Positions 9,901-19,090 of a stretch of 64,000 nucleotides of DNA are shown here, in pieces; position 1 is the first letter of the stretch; each line of letters begins with the position of its first letter. The stretch spans positions 18,213-82,212 of the IMG/VR virus record IMGVR_UViG_3300009151_000053. The stretch is one strand, 5' to 3'. The DNA is from a virus. Under the pieces are notes generated by a model. The model was not told the origin of the DNA, did not search any database, and worked only from the letters and a program-made list of their open reading frames with translations. The position numbers and the translations under genes are program-made.

Positions 9901-12321
9901 ACATTCACAGGTGCACCACTTTACTTTGCCGCTGATACATACGGTGTTGCTGATATCACTAACGACTTCTATATTGATAACAATCAAACAGAAGATTATT
10001 TGGATATCTCTTATCTGTACAAGAAGCCAAAGAGACTTGCCACTTCTGTAAACGATGTTTATCTGATTAAGTACGATGCATTTACTTCAGGTACTGGTGT
10101 AAAGACTGTAAGTTCTTATAATGTAAATGATGCTGCTAATCTAGCCACATTGTCCACTGGTTCTGAAATCCACACAATGGAAATCCCAGAAGCAACAGGC
10201 ATCAGTGGCAAGTATTACGACTTGAGAGATCAGTTTGACTTCCGTCCAGTATCTTCAAATACCATTCCGCTTACCTCAGAACTGAGCAATACGTCTATTG
10301 TTAACCCAACAGAACCATCAGATGCAAATCGTTTTAGTGCTGTTGAACAAAAGTTCCCATTGCCAAACTCCGATTTGACCGCAAACATTAGTTATTATGT
10401 TGGGCGTAATGATCGTGTTGTTCTTGATAAGAATGGTAGATTTACAACACTCAAGGGTGTTCCCGGTGCATTGAATGCATTCCCAGACGAACCAAGAGAC
10501 AGCATCACTATTCAATATCTAACTATTCCTCCATATCCATCTCTTCCTGCTTCACTTTCAGCAGAGATGGTAGATATTGTTGATACTCGTGTTGCTAATG
10601 AGAAGTATGGCAGAAGAAAAAGCAACTTTAGAGTTACAACTCCTCTGGATAAAAATCAACAGGCTCGTATTCAAATCAAGAACTATCAGATGAATGATAT
10701 CGCTTCTCTTGAAAAGCGTATTAAAGATTTGGAATATTATGTTTCGTTTACTCTAGTTGAAGCAATCACAAATGCCAAGTTCATTCCTAGTTCTGCTAGC
10801 AATGCTATTGACCGCTTCAAGTTTGGTTTCTTTGTTGATCCATTTACTGATTTAAGTTTTGCTGATACAAACAGCCCAGAGTTTAAAGCCACTGTGACTG
10901 ATAATACACTAGGCACTCAGAAGTTTGAACATATTTTCCAACTTGTGCCAGATTCTGGTACATCAGAATCTATCCTGACTATGCCTTATGTTGAATACAA
11001 TCTTATCTCTCAGAATGATGCTACAGATGGTATTATTGAAATTGTGGGACCAACGACAGCTAACACAACTGCTAATACGACATCTAACACAACTGCTAAT
11101 ACAACAGTCGCTAATACAGATATTACGGTTCCAGTTATATCACAAACAACAGCCGAAGTTACAGAGCAACAAAAGACATTTGCAAATGTTCCTGAAGACG
11201 GTTCTGTTTATGAAGACTTCTTCTATGTGTTTAGTTCATTGTCTGGTCCAGCCGAACTCTATGCAATCTATCGCGATAACTATATGGCGTTTGAGATTTC
11301 ACAAGGAACAGCGGCTAGCGGTCCATATACAACTACGATCACTTCAGCATCTGCTCAAGCGATTGGACAAGCCGCTTATGCATCAAAGGGCATCACAGGG
11401 CTTAATGCACAATACAGCGGTGGTGTTGCAGAAAGTATCGATATCTTGAATATAAAGAGCGTCTATGCGGCTGGCATTCCTTACATTGAAGATAGTCAAA
11501 AGATTCTTTGGACACATGATCCAAGTCTTGGAATATATGTGCGTGTTCGAGTTTACAAGGGCGGTCGCCATGGTAAATCACAAGGCAAGGCTGGTTCTTA
11601 TGGATTTAAGATGTTCTATCCATCTGATACAGTAACAACAAGAACGGTAACAACAACAACACCAACTAACTTCCAATATTTGGGAACAGTGTTTGATGTC
11701 AATCCAAAAACATTCACTCTGATAACAACATTTGCCAATTTCGATCTTTATTCAAATAATGCAGATGTTTATGTTGCGGATGCTCAAAGATTTGTGATTT
11801 CTGTAACAGGTCTTAAGCCATCTACATACCATCAGTTTATTTTTGATAATGTTGATAAGACTGGCAAATGTGTTCAAAAGGTAACGTCTGGTACAAACTC
11901 AGGAACAGGTCTGTTGTCAGATGCTTACGGAACGTTGACGTTTGATTTCTATTATGATGCTGGTATCACAGAAGCAACGAGCGATCTAATGCAACAGAAC
12001 AAACTTGCTGCGGCGATTGCTGGACCAAAATCGTTCACTATTCAAAGTTATGGCGATGGAAACTCTAAGGCTGCTGGTAGTATTGAAATGAAATATTACT
12101 CTGGTCTTACGGATGCTCTTACTGGATCATATGACACGCTTAATGTAACTCAAACAACCACTGTTGGAGATACAAAAGTTAATGATTATAACTATAATAC
12201 AGGAACACTTCCAGATTATACCACAAATACAAAGACGGACACCAATGTTCAGACAGTTGATTTTGTTGGCGCTGGTAATATTTACGGGGATAGACAAGAC
12301 TTTAGACTCAATAATAAGTAA
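6934..12321 (+). CDS. DUF4815-family virion structural protein (baseplate/tail)
   Basis: A 1795-residue protein, the largest complete gene here. Its N-terminus, with SPYYDDFD, YHRILFQPG and VQARELNQLQSILQNQIEKFG, is the hallmark of the DUF4815 structural family found in T4-like cyanophages and many marine myoviruses. These proteins are thought to belong to the baseplate or tail-fibre attachment apparatus. A central stretch around 9715-9905 carries the same NPFANGD/GLANNTTYY module as the gp7-like gene. A Thr/Asn-rich linker (TANTTSNTT) lies near 11060-11115, followed by a beta-sandwich-like C-terminus. The spacing to gp8 is five bases, so the two are co-transcribed. Relatives often continue into a second domain that here is encoded by the next gene. 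The family assignment is firm; the exact position in the particle is not. Confidence 0.7.
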   Translation: MALQTDLNVSPYYDDFDPAKSYHRILFQPGVAVQARELNQLQSILQNQIEKFGDNIFKRGTIIEGCNIVLHNNLPYIKIKDVETDGTPVNITQYNNLYVKNAANVSAFIVKTAVGYESRSPNLNTLFVKYNGTGITSNASLFAADDTLTVFDPSYPIFHMRVNDGSTGFSNSDTIAVISAIAVQNSTGGSAFAGGAFNVNDVIQNGVANATIIEANNTANASALILKIKPLAIDLQTANTVKWRFTAGETIRNATTSVSANVVSTIGAGATGSLTTDSLGKIVSIAVTNMGAGYYIQPHVTTSITSNGATTTSAITQLNITGQNYLTNITVANSAQLSIGFGYGMSVNEGTIYQKGFFSRVDPQLTIVNKYSNTGFTKSVGFYTSESIINSNQDATLLDNATGSFNYAAPGADRLKLSPVLTVLDKVDADANTDFLPIVEFADGSAYKQTKQTVYNVLGDEMAKRTYEESGNYVLDQFNLTTKDSTVFTETPSVFKIYIDPGLAYINGYRVETVSNYTANIAKGVDTVSNVETSIKVGYGNFIRVKELAGVFEFNYGAQIDLYDTAKGFLTSTPTGSIAPTGNKIGVARIRSLVHDSGEPGAPGAVYRMYLFDIVMSTGKNFADVRSVYYSGSTKGIADILLNAGGLTTVLNDSADSSLLFKTVNATKYANNITYTYRTMNQTEQANTTGYIDLNVGAGEYFPYNAGGVLNDTQERDIIVIPRSDYQAQANAAGNVSTSSASATVTGIIGTNFVASFKTGDYIKIANSTASVVKQVWQVINATSMNMYSSVGTTFAYANVVLYFPNNVPISFGRRSERTVTVAANGQQLTINLANNIANSIGSPSSANVTVLYNVTANNTSTGAKVSHRDIYTRIRAANNAATTTGPWVLGVADAFRLKKVYQANGASVAKTFNANTGVVASFVSIPNNPFANGDSLVYTTGTDGTILTGLANNTTYYAVLANSSGSKFASTRNGSALSITASSISETHTFTGAPLYFAADTYGVADITNDFYIDNNQTEDYLDISYLYKKPKRLATSVNDVYLIKYDAFTSGTGVKTVSSYNVNDAANLATLSTGSEIHTMEIPEATGISGKYYDLRDQFDFRPVSSNTIPLTSELSNTSIVNPTEPSDANRFSAVEQKFPLPNSDLTANISYYVGRNDRVVLDKNGRFTTLKGVPGALNAFPDEPRDSITIQYLTIPPYPSLPASLSAEMVDIVDTRVANEKYGRRKSNFRVTTPLDKNQQARIQIKNYQMNDIASLEKRIKDLEYYVSFTLVEAITNAKFIPSSASNAIDRFKFGFFVDPFTDLSFADTNSPEFKATVTDNTLGTQKFEHIFQLVPDSGTSESILTMPYVEYNLISQNDATDGIIEIVGPTTANTTANTTSNTTANTTVANTDITVPVISQTTAEVTEQQKTFANVPEDGSVYEDFFYVFSSLSGPAELYAIYRDNYMAFEISQGTAASGPYTTTITSASAQAIGQAAYASKGITGLNAQYSGGVAESIDILNIKSVYAAGIPYIEDSQKILWTHDPSLGIYVRVRVYKGGRHGKSQGKAGSYGFKMFYPSDTVTTRTVTTTTPTNFQYLGTVFDVNPKTFTLITTFANFDLYSNNADVYVADAQRFVISVTGLKPSTYHQFIFDNVDKTGKCVQKVTSGTNSGTGLLSDAYGTLTFDFYYDAGITEATSDLMQQNKLAAAIAGPKSFTIQSYGDGNSKAAGSIEMKYYSGLTDALTGSYDTLNVTQTTTVGDTKVNDYNYNTGTLPDYTTNTKTDTNVQTVDFVGAGNIYGDRQDFRLNNK

Positions 12322-12329
12322 TCCAACAG

Positions 12330-12337
12330 CATAAATA
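12330..12337 (+). promoter_or_regulatory. Late-promoter-like box CATAAATA
   Basis: One mismatch to TATAAATA in the 38-base gap before the gene at 12360. Placement 23 bases before the ATG equals that of the gp13 late promoter. Confidence 0.35.
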
Positions 12338-12359
12338 ATATTTAAAACAAGAGGAATGA

Positions 12360-14450
12360 ATGTCCGCATTTTTTGACTATATCCAAACGTTCTATGTAAA
12401 TCCTGATGCAGTCAATAATGCAGAAGAGATTATGATTACGTCTGTTGAACTCTATTTTAAGGGCAAGCCTTCTCTTGCTTCCAACATTAGCAACCTTGCT
12501 GGTCCAAGTATTTCTGCTTGGATTTGTGAGGTCACTAATGATCAGCCAAGCCCAGAAAGAGTTATGAATAACTCGATCACGACTGTTCCTTATGATAGAA
12601 TCAATACATCAACGAATGCAATGACCGCAACAACTGTTTCGTTCAAGGCTCCAGTTATTGTCAAGACTGGTAAATCATATGGCATCGTTGTTAAATATGA
12701 TGATCCAGCATTTGAGATTTGGTACAATAAACAGAATGATGCCCTTGTAGCAACAACTGGTAAAACCATAACAGCATCACAGGGTTCTCAAGGCAGATTC
12801 ATTGGTATGATGTATAAGGCTACAAGTGCAACAGATAAGACTGCTTACACAGACAGAGATTTAAAGTTTAAAGTTAATATTGCCAAGTTTACCGTCAATA
12901 ACACAAACTTTTCTTTTGTAAACAAAAACTACGAGTTCTTTTCTATTGAAAGCACAAGCGGTTCATTCTTAGGTGGCGAGACTGTATATCAAGATGTTGC
13001 AAACGCAACTGGCACAGTTACGGTATCAAGTTCGAGTTCGACTGTTACAGGTTCTGGAACAACATTCACAAATCATGCGGCAGGACAATATATTCTTGTG
13101 GCTAATGCGACATTCAAAACTCTTGTACAGATTGCTGGTATTACAAACACAACAAGCATGACACTTGTTACAGTTCCATCATTCTCTGGAACTGGTTTCA
13201 ACTATAAAGTTCCACCAATCGGTAAAGTTGATTATACAGATTATACAAACAGTTCAAATACGAAACTATTTCTCGTAGATTCAAATGCTGCTAATGCAAC
13301 TTTTAAGTTTGTTACAGGCACAAGATTGATCGGTGAACGATCTGGTGCTAGTGCAAACCTCAAGTCTATGTGGGCATATTCGGCTGATAACGTAACTCCT
13401 AAGTTGCACCTCAAGACTTCTTCACAATCAAGTTATACCATTTCTTATAAGACTGTTAATGAAACGTACAACTTGGTTGATACAACAAGTAGTCTATTAA
13501 ACCTTTACAACAATGAAGCGCAAACAAACTGGGATGCCTATATTCTTTCGAGATCACAAGAAGTTGATACTGGACTCGGCTTGACGCTTTATGGCACAAA
13601 TAGAAAATCAATGGTTGTGAATGTTGCTATCTCAACAACAACAACTGGAACAACAAGTTTCTCTGTTCCTTATATCAACGCAGATGAACTTGACATCTTT
13701 GTGTATCAAAATAAAGTGTCAACAACCACAAAAGATGGCACAGGATTTGATACTGAAACGGCTAAGAATGGTCTTTCAGAAAGCAAATATATCTCTAAGA
13801 AGATCACGTTTGCTGAAAACAAGTTTGCCGAAGATACGCTTGTCTATCTAACTGGATATCGTCCAGCAGGAACTTCCATTCAGGTTTATGCTAAGATTCA
13901 CAACTCTTCTGATAAAGAATCGTTTGATGATAAGTCTTGGACGCCATTAGAAATTATGAATAATCTTGAAAAATATAGTGCAGACGAAAAAGATTATATT
14001 GAATATACTTATGGGCTTCCACAATATCCTGAAACTCTTACTGTTTTACCAGGAACTTTCACTGTTCAAAATCCAGCAAATGCTGTTATTCTCACTTCGG
14101 CAGATCAATCTGGTACTGTTGGTACTGGTGATCTTGTAAGAGTTTATGATCCATTATTGCCGAATAACCATGAAGTGTTTATTGCGTTAAGTTCGAATAG
14201 CACTTCTATCACTGTCAATAAGAAAATCACAAATATCAACATCATCGGCAACATGGCTGTTGATAAGTTAAGATATAAAACCATTGCATGGAACAATATT
14301 GCTAATGCAAATGTGGCTAGATATGTCAGCACTTCACTTGTTGAATATGATACCTACAACTCTATGCAGTTAAAGATTGTTCTTTTGGCTGATAAGACAT
14401 ATGTAACACCAAAAGTTGGTCAGATTCAAGTGATCGGAGTTTCTGCATAA
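12360..14450 (+). CDS. Tail structural protein resembling the C-terminal half of DUF4815 proteins
   Basis: A 696-residue protein. Residues 1-180 show a pattern I know from the distal part of large phage tail proteins: a TSVELYFKGK strand, an ICEV..DQPSPE loop, then TATTVSFKAPV, GKSYGIVVKYDD and a DRDLKFKVNIAKF strand. The remainder contains DKESFDDKSWTPLE and an EYTYGLPQYPE segment typical of the same proteins. The start is supported by AGAGGAA just upstream. A one-mismatch late promoter (CATAAATA, 12330-12337) lies 23 bases before the start. The split from the preceding gene, with a 38-base gap and its own promoter-like box, is unusual. It probably binds its upstream partner in the baseplate or fibre-attachment region. 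Confidence 0.55.
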   Translation: MSAFFDYIQTFYVNPDAVNNAEEIMITSVELYFKGKPSLASNISNLAGPSISAWICEVTNDQPSPERVMNNSITTVPYDRINTSTNAMTATTVSFKAPVIVKTGKSYGIVVKYDDPAFEIWYNKQNDALVATTGKTITASQGSQGRFIGMMYKATSATDKTAYTDRDLKFKVNIAKFTVNNTNFSFVNKNYEFFSIESTSGSFLGGETVYQDVANATGTVTVSSSSSTVTGSGTTFTNHAAGQYILVANATFKTLVQIAGITNTTSMTLVTVPSFSGTGFNYKVPPIGKVDYTDYTNSSNTKLFLVDSNAANATFKFVTGTRLIGERSGASANLKSMWAYSADNVTPKLHLKTSSQSSYTISYKTVNETYNLVDTTSSLLNLYNNEAQTNWDAYILSRSQEVDTGLGLTLYGTNRKSMVVNVAISTTTTGTTSFSVPYINADELDIFVYQNKVSTTTKDGTGFDTETAKNGLSESKYISKKITFAENKFAEDTLVYLTGYRPAGTSIQVYAKIHNSSDKESFDDKSWTPLEIMNNLEKYSADEKDYIEYTYGLPQYPETLTVLPGTFTVQNPANAVILTSADQSGTVGTGDLVRVYDPLLPNNHEVFIALSSNSTSITVNKKITNINIIGNMAVDKLRYKTIAWNNIANANVARYVSTSLVEYDTYNSMQLKIVLLADKTYVTPKVGQIQVIGVSA

Positions 14451-14677
14451 TGCTTGTGGAAACTAATGTTCCTGGTTTTAAAAAAAATATCGACACTGGA
14501 GTAATCATAAATACATCTGATGAAGGCTACAAACGTATATTAGCGATGCGAGCGGAAGCCAAAAAGAATGCCGAGTTGCAACAGAAAATGCAATCATTAG
14601 AGAATGAGATAACCGAGATTAAAAATCTGCTAGTTCAATTAATAGACGGAAACCGAAATGTCAAGACAAGTATCTAA
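14450..14677 (+). CDS. Small coiled-coil protein of the fibre region
   Basis: A 75-residue protein. Its N-terminus (VPGFKKNIDTGVIINTSDEGY) resembles short conserved proteins placed between baseplate and fibre genes in T4-like marine phages. Residues 30-70 are rich in Glu, Lys, Gln and Leu with heptad-like spacing (LQQKMQSLENEITEIKNLL), so a coiled coil is likely. The start overlaps the upstream stop (TAATG), and its end overlaps the next gene by 20 bases, which suggests translational coupling. The role is unknown. A structural linker or assembly factor for the fibre encoded next is a guess from context. Confidence 0.6.
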   Translation: MLVETNVPGFKKNIDTGVIINTSDEGYKRILAMRAEAKKNAELQQKMQSLENEITEIKNLLVQLIDGNRNVKTSI

Positions 14678-16826
14678 TGTCGATATCATTACAGACAGTT
14701 TTGAAATTTGGTTGCTAGAAACCAATGAACTTCTTAATGCGTTGTCTACAGAAATCCTTACTGCAAATGTAACCTATGCTAATACAGGAAACTCTACTGT
14801 TAGCAGAACGGCTCAACTGTGGGGTCAGTTTGGTGCAAATAATCTAGTTGTAAGCAACTGGCTCAAGGGCGGTAACGTCAACGGTCAATATGCTAATCTG
14901 ATGATCAGCACGAATACGATGGTCTCTAATAACAATGCTGCTAATCTTAACTCAATGGTTATTAACAGTTCATCATTCAGTTATATGACACCTATTGGTG
15001 GATATTTCGGTAATACTTCTGCTAATAGTCTTATTAACTCAATTTCTATTATAACCCAATCTGGATTACAAGTCAATACAAATATTAGCCCTATTTTAAT
15101 CCAGATCGCAAACACTACATCAACTGCCAACGTAACGCCAACAAGTTTCAAAACTGGTATCTTCACAGGTAATACGATAGCAATGTCAGTAGGCGCAAAT
15201 GTTATTGCGAATGCGACAACATATTTTGTAAATGGTGCATATTCATATTCGTTAACAGATGCAACACAATTCACAACCTATTCAGCCAACGCCACATCTA
15301 ATGGTCAAGTTATCATTAATGTGCAAAGCAATAGCACAGGTTCTATTGAAATTGGAGGAACTGTTGGCGGTCTTATTGACTTTAAGGCTCCACTTGCTGA
15401 TGATTACGATTACAGATTCTTATCAAATACTAGTGGACTCTTTATCATTGGTGGTTCTTCGACAAGCACTGCCAATATTATCTATATTAATTCTGCGAAT
15501 CTTAATGTTGATAGTGGCACATTGTTTGTCGATCAAATTAATAACAGAGTAGGCGTTGGAACAACTACCCCAATACAAGCATTTGACGTTGTGGGAAATG
15601 CAGTTCTTTCTGGACAAAGCACTGCTGATCAGTATTTCAGAATTGGTGAAGCACGGTCTGGAAATGGTAACAGTTACATTGACCTTCAGGGCGATGCGAC
15701 ATACACAGGTGGATTGAGACTCATTCGCGCTGATACTGGCGCAAATGCCAACAGTTCAATGATCCATCGCGGTACTGGTGCTCTCACTATTCAATCCACT
15801 GAAGCCGCTCCTATCGTAGTGCTAACCACATCACTTGAACGTGTTCGTGTTTTGGCAACTGGCGAAGTCGGTATTGGTACAGCAACTCCAACAAACAAGT
15901 TGTCTGTTGCTGGTAACTTAGGATTACAAACTTCTGGTTATATCGCTTTCTCTGCAACTGTTGCTAGTGCTACAAACTATTCATTATTTGGAAGCACAAC
16001 TACAACAACGCTCAATGGTCCATCTGCGGGAACGATTACTTTTAATATTAATGATGCCGAAAAGATGCGCCTTGACACAAACGGTAATCTTGGAATAGGC
16101 ACAACTACTCCAACAAGAAGACTTTCTGTAACTGCGAATACCAATGGTAATGAAGGATTGATCGTTACCAACTCGAACACTGGTGCTTCAGCACAGACAA
16201 CCATTTCAATGAACGCTCAAGGATGGACAGGGCTTCAACTTGTTCAAAATCAAGCAACAGGGCTTGTGACGCTTTATAATGGCGATAACACCTCGATGGT
16301 GCTTTCAACGAATGCGCTAGAGCGTATGCGTATTGATGCTGGTGGCAATACAGGCATCGGTAACACCACACCCGATGCTAAGTTAGCAGTTACTGGTACA
16401 GCAAACGTTTCTGGTGCTTCTCGTTTTGCAAACACATTTGCGGTTATCGGTACATCTTCTTTTGCAAACACAATAACAATTCAAAATGAAAATGTTATTG
16501 ATGTGTCATCGAACGCAAATATAGGCACATTTATTGGTCTTATTCCTATCTATAGTTTCCCTAAAGCAACTTATTCTTCTGGTAAATTTACTGTTCAAGT
16601 TAAAAATACAGGCAATACACAGATCGCAGATATGCTTATTGCACATGATAATACCACTGCTTATGTGACAGTATTTGGTACAGTGGCATCTCCTAATGCC
16701 GCAAACGGAAGTGTGTCTCCTCTTGGAAATTTTGTTGCTAACGTAAACGGTTCAAATATTGATCTTCTAATTAATCAAACAATAGCAAGTTCGGCTGTTA
16801 AAATTATAGCAAATCTAATAAAGTAA
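14658..16826 (+). CDS. Tail fibre protein with GIGTTTP repeats
   Basis: A 722-residue fibre-like protein. Near the N-terminus it has [22 protein letters not shown], a segment often seen in T4-like marine phage fibre proteins. The second half carries four copies of a VGIGTTTPxxxLxVxGN-like repeat (around 15544, 15868, 16084 and 16342), a beta-strand unit known from trimeric phage fibres and bacterial surface adhesins. Such proteins often end in a S74 chaperone, but this one does not; the S74 domain is on the next gene. The gene starts inside the preceding coiled-coil gene. Its likely role is as a shaft or distal segment of a long tail fibre that contacts the host. The receptor cannot be read from the sequence. 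Confidence 0.62.
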   Translation: MSRQVSNVDIITDSFEIWLLETNELLNALSTEILTANVTYANTGNSTVSRTAQLWGQFGANNLVVSNWLKGGNVNGQYANLMISTNTMVSNNNAANLNSMVINSSSFSYMTPIGGYFGNTSANSLINSISIITQSGLQVNTNISPILIQIANTTSTANVTPTSFKTGIFTGNTIAMSVGANVIANATTYFVNGAYSYSLTDATQFTTYSANATSNGQVIINVQSNSTGSIEIGGTVGGLIDFKAPLADDYDYRFLSNTSGLFIIGGSSTSTANIIYINSANLNVDSGTLFVDQINNRVGVGTTTPIQAFDVVGNAVLSGQSTADQYFRIGEARSGNGNSYIDLQGDATYTGGLRLIRADTGANANSSMIHRGTGALTIQSTEAAPIVVLTTSLERVRVLATGEVGIGTATPTNKLSVAGNLGLQTSGYIAFSATVASATNYSLFGSTTTTTLNGPSAGTITFNINDAEKMRLDTNGNLGIGTTTPTRRLSVTANTNGNEGLIVTNSNTGASAQTTISMNAQGWTGLQLVQNQATGLVTLYNGDNTSMVLSTNALERMRIDAGGNTGIGNTTPDAKLAVTGTANVSGASRFANTFAVIGTSSFANTITIQNENVIDVSSNANIGTFIGLIPIYSFPKATYSSGKFTVQVKNTGNTQIADMLIAHDNTTAYVTVFGTVASPNAANGSVSPLGNFVANVNGSNIDLLINQTIASSAVKIIANLIK

Positions 16827-16833
16827 GAGAAAC

Positions 16834-18762
16834 ATGGCAAACAATAGATTTAAAGTTGATAATGGTCTTGTTACTGGTCCTACTGGTAATAGTGAATTTT
16901 ACACAATAGCAACTTTTTATGCGAATACGGCTGTTGCTTCTGGCGCAGAGTTGCAACTTCCTAGCGGGGCGGGGCTAAGAGCGAGCGGCTCTCTAGGCAC
17001 TCCTGGATATTCTCTTGTCACTGATGGGACTTCTATCTCTTGGGCACCAAATGCTGGATATACAGGCTCTCGTGGATATACAGGCTCTCTTGGATATTCA
17101 GGATCACAAGGTGTTGGGTACACTGGATCATCTGGAGCATCTGCTTCACAAGGTTATACAGGTTCACAGGGACCACAAGGTATTCAGGGCATTCAAGGTA
17201 GCCAAGGCAATCAAGGTATTCAAGGTCTCACTGGCTCGACTGGTCCTGCGGGTGCTGGCTTAACGGGATCAACTGGAGGCACAGGATTAACTGGTTCTAA
17301 AGGTGATACTGGATTAACAGGATTAACTGGCTCTCAAGGTATTCAAGGGCTTGTAGGATCAACTGGCTCTATAGGATTAACTGGTTCTACAGGATTAACT
17401 GGTTCAACTGGCTCGGGTTTAACTGGCTCTTCTGGTGCTGCTGCAACAATTTCTGTCAATAGTACAACGACAACCGATCCTGCTGTTACTCCTGCCGCTA
17501 GTGTTACCAATGGAGGCACGTCGAGCGCGGCTTCTCTTAATTTCAGTATACCCAGAGGATACACTGGTTCTAAAGGTGATACTGGATTACAAGGTTTAAC
17601 TGGCTCTTCTGGTGCTGCTGCAACAATTTCTGTCAATAGTACAACGACAACTGATCCTGCTGTTACTCCTGCTGCCAGCGTTACCAACGGAGGCACGTCT
17701 TCTGCTGTTGTTCTTAATTTCAGTATACCTAGAGGATACACTGGTTCTAAGGGTGATACTGGATTAACAGGATTAACTGGACCTGCTAGTACTGTTGCTG
17801 GTCCTGCTGCAACAATTTCTGTCAATAGTACAACGACAACTGATCCTGCTGTTACTCCTGCCGCCAGCGTTACCAACGGAGGCACGTCGAGCGCGGCTTC
17901 TCTTAATTTCAGTATACCCAGAGGATACACTGGTTCTAAAGGTGATACTGGCTCTCAAGGTATTCAAGGGCTTGTAGGATCAACTGGCTCTATAGGATTA
18001 ACTGGTTCTAAAGGTGATACTGGCTCTCAAGGTATTCAAGGGCTTGTAGGATCAACTGGCTCTATAGGATTAACTGGTTCTAAAGGTGATACTGGTTCAA
18101 CTGGAACTTTCACTTCTGGCGCTGCTGTAACTCTTGGAAACATCACAGGCAATGGTTTTGCAAATATAGCCGGAGAGTTTCAAGCGCCATATATGCTATT
18201 CAATAGTACCAATAAGCATCTTATATATGATGGTGGGACTGATATTATCGCTTTCCGAATAAACTCAGGAAGCACTGGCGATGCATATATGAATTTAAAA
18301 GCCGTAAGCGGAGAACCAACGCTTGACGGAAGCGGGGGCGCGATAAGACTGTCTTCAGCAGGAACAACCAAATTGAGAGTTGATGCTTCTGGTGCTGCTG
18401 TAACTGGAACACTAACTGCGACTGGCGATATCACTGCATATTCATCTTCTGATAGATCACTCAAGAAGAACATTGTCTCTATCGCAAATGCTATCGAAGG
18501 CGTTAAGGCAATCAGAGGTATTCGATATGATTGGACAGAAGAATATCTGGCGTCAAAAGGCGGCGTTGATGGTTACTTTGTTAGAGCAAATGATGTCGGT
18601 GTTATTGCTCAAGAACTTCAAGAAGTGTTGCCAGAAGCGGTTGGCGAAAGAGAAGATGGAATTCTTGCAGTTAAATATGAACGCATTGTTCCGTTGCTGA
18701 TTGAAGCAATCAAAGAACAACAAATCCAAATCGATAAACTTACTAAAATGATTGAGGGTTAA
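16834..18762 (+). CDS. Collagen-like tail fibre with C-terminal S74 autocleaving chaperone
   Basis: A 642-residue fibre. Residues about 75-200 are collagen-like Gly-X-Y repeats ([22 protein letters not shown]). They are followed by three near-identical copies of a 50-residue beta module ([17 protein letters not shown] to [14 protein letters not shown]). The C-terminal 105 residues form a Peptidase S74/intramolecular chaperone domain: [10 protein letters not shown] with the Ser-Lys pair near residue 540, then [22 protein letters not shown] and the coiled [14 protein letters not shown] tail. In this family the domain trimerises the fibre and then cuts itself off. GAGA lies before the start. It is the only S74 domain in the window. 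Confidence 0.82.
   Translation: MANNRFKVDNGLVTGPTGNSEFYTIATFYANTAVASGAELQLPSGAGLRASGSLGTPGYSLVTDGTSISWAPNAGYTGSRGYTGSLGYSGSQGVGYTGSSGASASQGYTGSQGPQGIQGIQGSQGNQGIQGLTGSTGPAGAGLTGSTGGTGLTGSKGDTGLTGLTGSQGIQGLVGSTGSIGLTGSTGLTGSTGSGLTGSSGAAATISVNSTTTTDPAVTPAASVTNGGTSSAASLNFSIPRGYTGSKGDTGLQGLTGSSGAAATISVNSTTTTDPAVTPAASVTNGGTSSAVVLNFSIPRGYTGSKGDTGLTGLTGPASTVAGPAATISVNSTTTTDPAVTPAASVTNGGTSSAASLNFSIPRGYTGSKGDTGSQGIQGLVGSTGSIGLTGSKGDTGSQGIQGLVGSTGSIGLTGSKGDTGSTGTFTSGAAVTLGNITGNGFANIAGEFQAPYMLFNSTNKHLIYDGGTDIIAFRINSGSTGDAYMNLKAVSGEPTLDGSGGAIRLSSAGTTKLRVDASGAAVTGTLTATGDITAYSSSDRSLKKNIVSIANAIEGVKAIRGIRYDWTEEYLASKGGVDGYFVRANDVGVIAQELQEVLPEAVGEREDGILAVKYERIVPLLIEAIKEQQIQIDKLTKMIEG
17056..17440 (+). repeat. 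Collagen-like coding repeats
   Basis: In-frame Gly-X-Y triplets encode GYTGS units first, then [13 protein letters not shown] and GLTGSTG units. The DNA is a degenerate 9/18-base repeat with varied third codon positions. Confidence 0.8.
17434..17950 (+). repeat. Three direct repeats of about 150 bp in the S74 fibre gene
   Basis: Copies at about 17434-17587, 17611-17764 and 17802-17950 encode nearly the same 50-residue module ([15 protein letters not shown] to [11 protein letters not shown]). They differ at scattered, mostly synonymous positions. Such direct repeats allow gain or loss of modules by recombination. Confidence 0.8.
17950..18093 (+). repeat. Perfect 72-bp tandem duplication
   Basis: Two head-to-tail copies (17950-18021 and 18022-18093) of a 24-codon unit encoding [20 protein letters not shown] plus KGDT. 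A related partial copy begins near 17331. The identity at silent sites points to recent duplication. Confidence 0.8.
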
Positions 18763-18764
18763 TT

Positions 18765-19079
18765 ATGACTTACACATATCACTGGGACATAAAGTCTTTT
18801 CAAGTTGCACCATCTTCTGATGGTTTAACAGAAGTTATTAAACAAGTTGAGTGGGATTATCATTGTTCAGATGACAATGATTCTTCTTTATATTCTGGTT
18901 ACACCAATCTTTCTGCACCAAATTCTGCTGAGTTTATTTCTTATGAAGAGTTAACAAAAGATGTTTTGATTTCATGGATAAAGAGCCATGTAAATGAAGA
19001 TGAATTGAAAGTTGTTGTGCGAGATCAACTAGAACGTGCTAAAGTTCCTGTTGTGGAAACAAGAATACCGAACTTTTAA
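18765..19079 (+). CDS. Small conserved fibre-region protein
   Basis: A 104-residue protein with the pattern YHWDIKSFQV, VEWDYHCSD, SGYTNLSAP, FISYEELTKDVLISWIK and a C-terminal VVETRIPNF. This arrangement matches a small protein family often next to fibre genes in marine T4-like phages (I believe DUF7936-like, not certain). It starts two bases after the fibre stop, with GAGGG as ribosome site inside the fibre's last codons. No catalytic motif is visible. It could be a fibre chaperone or a minor virion protein. Confidence 0.55.
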   Translation: MTYTYHWDIKSFQVAPSSDGLTEVIKQVEWDYHCSDDNDSSLYSGYTNLSAPNSAEFISYEELTKDVLISWIKSHVNEDELKVVVRDQLERAKVPVVETRIPNF

Positions 19080-19090
19080 TAGGAAAATAA

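Noticed and set aside
17343-17930. Minus-strand open frame opposite the S74 fibre repeats, and similar antisense frames at 30350-30751 and 55719-56126
   Set aside because: They mirror low-complexity coding repeats on the plus strand, have no ribosome site and give repetitive unnatural protein sequences.
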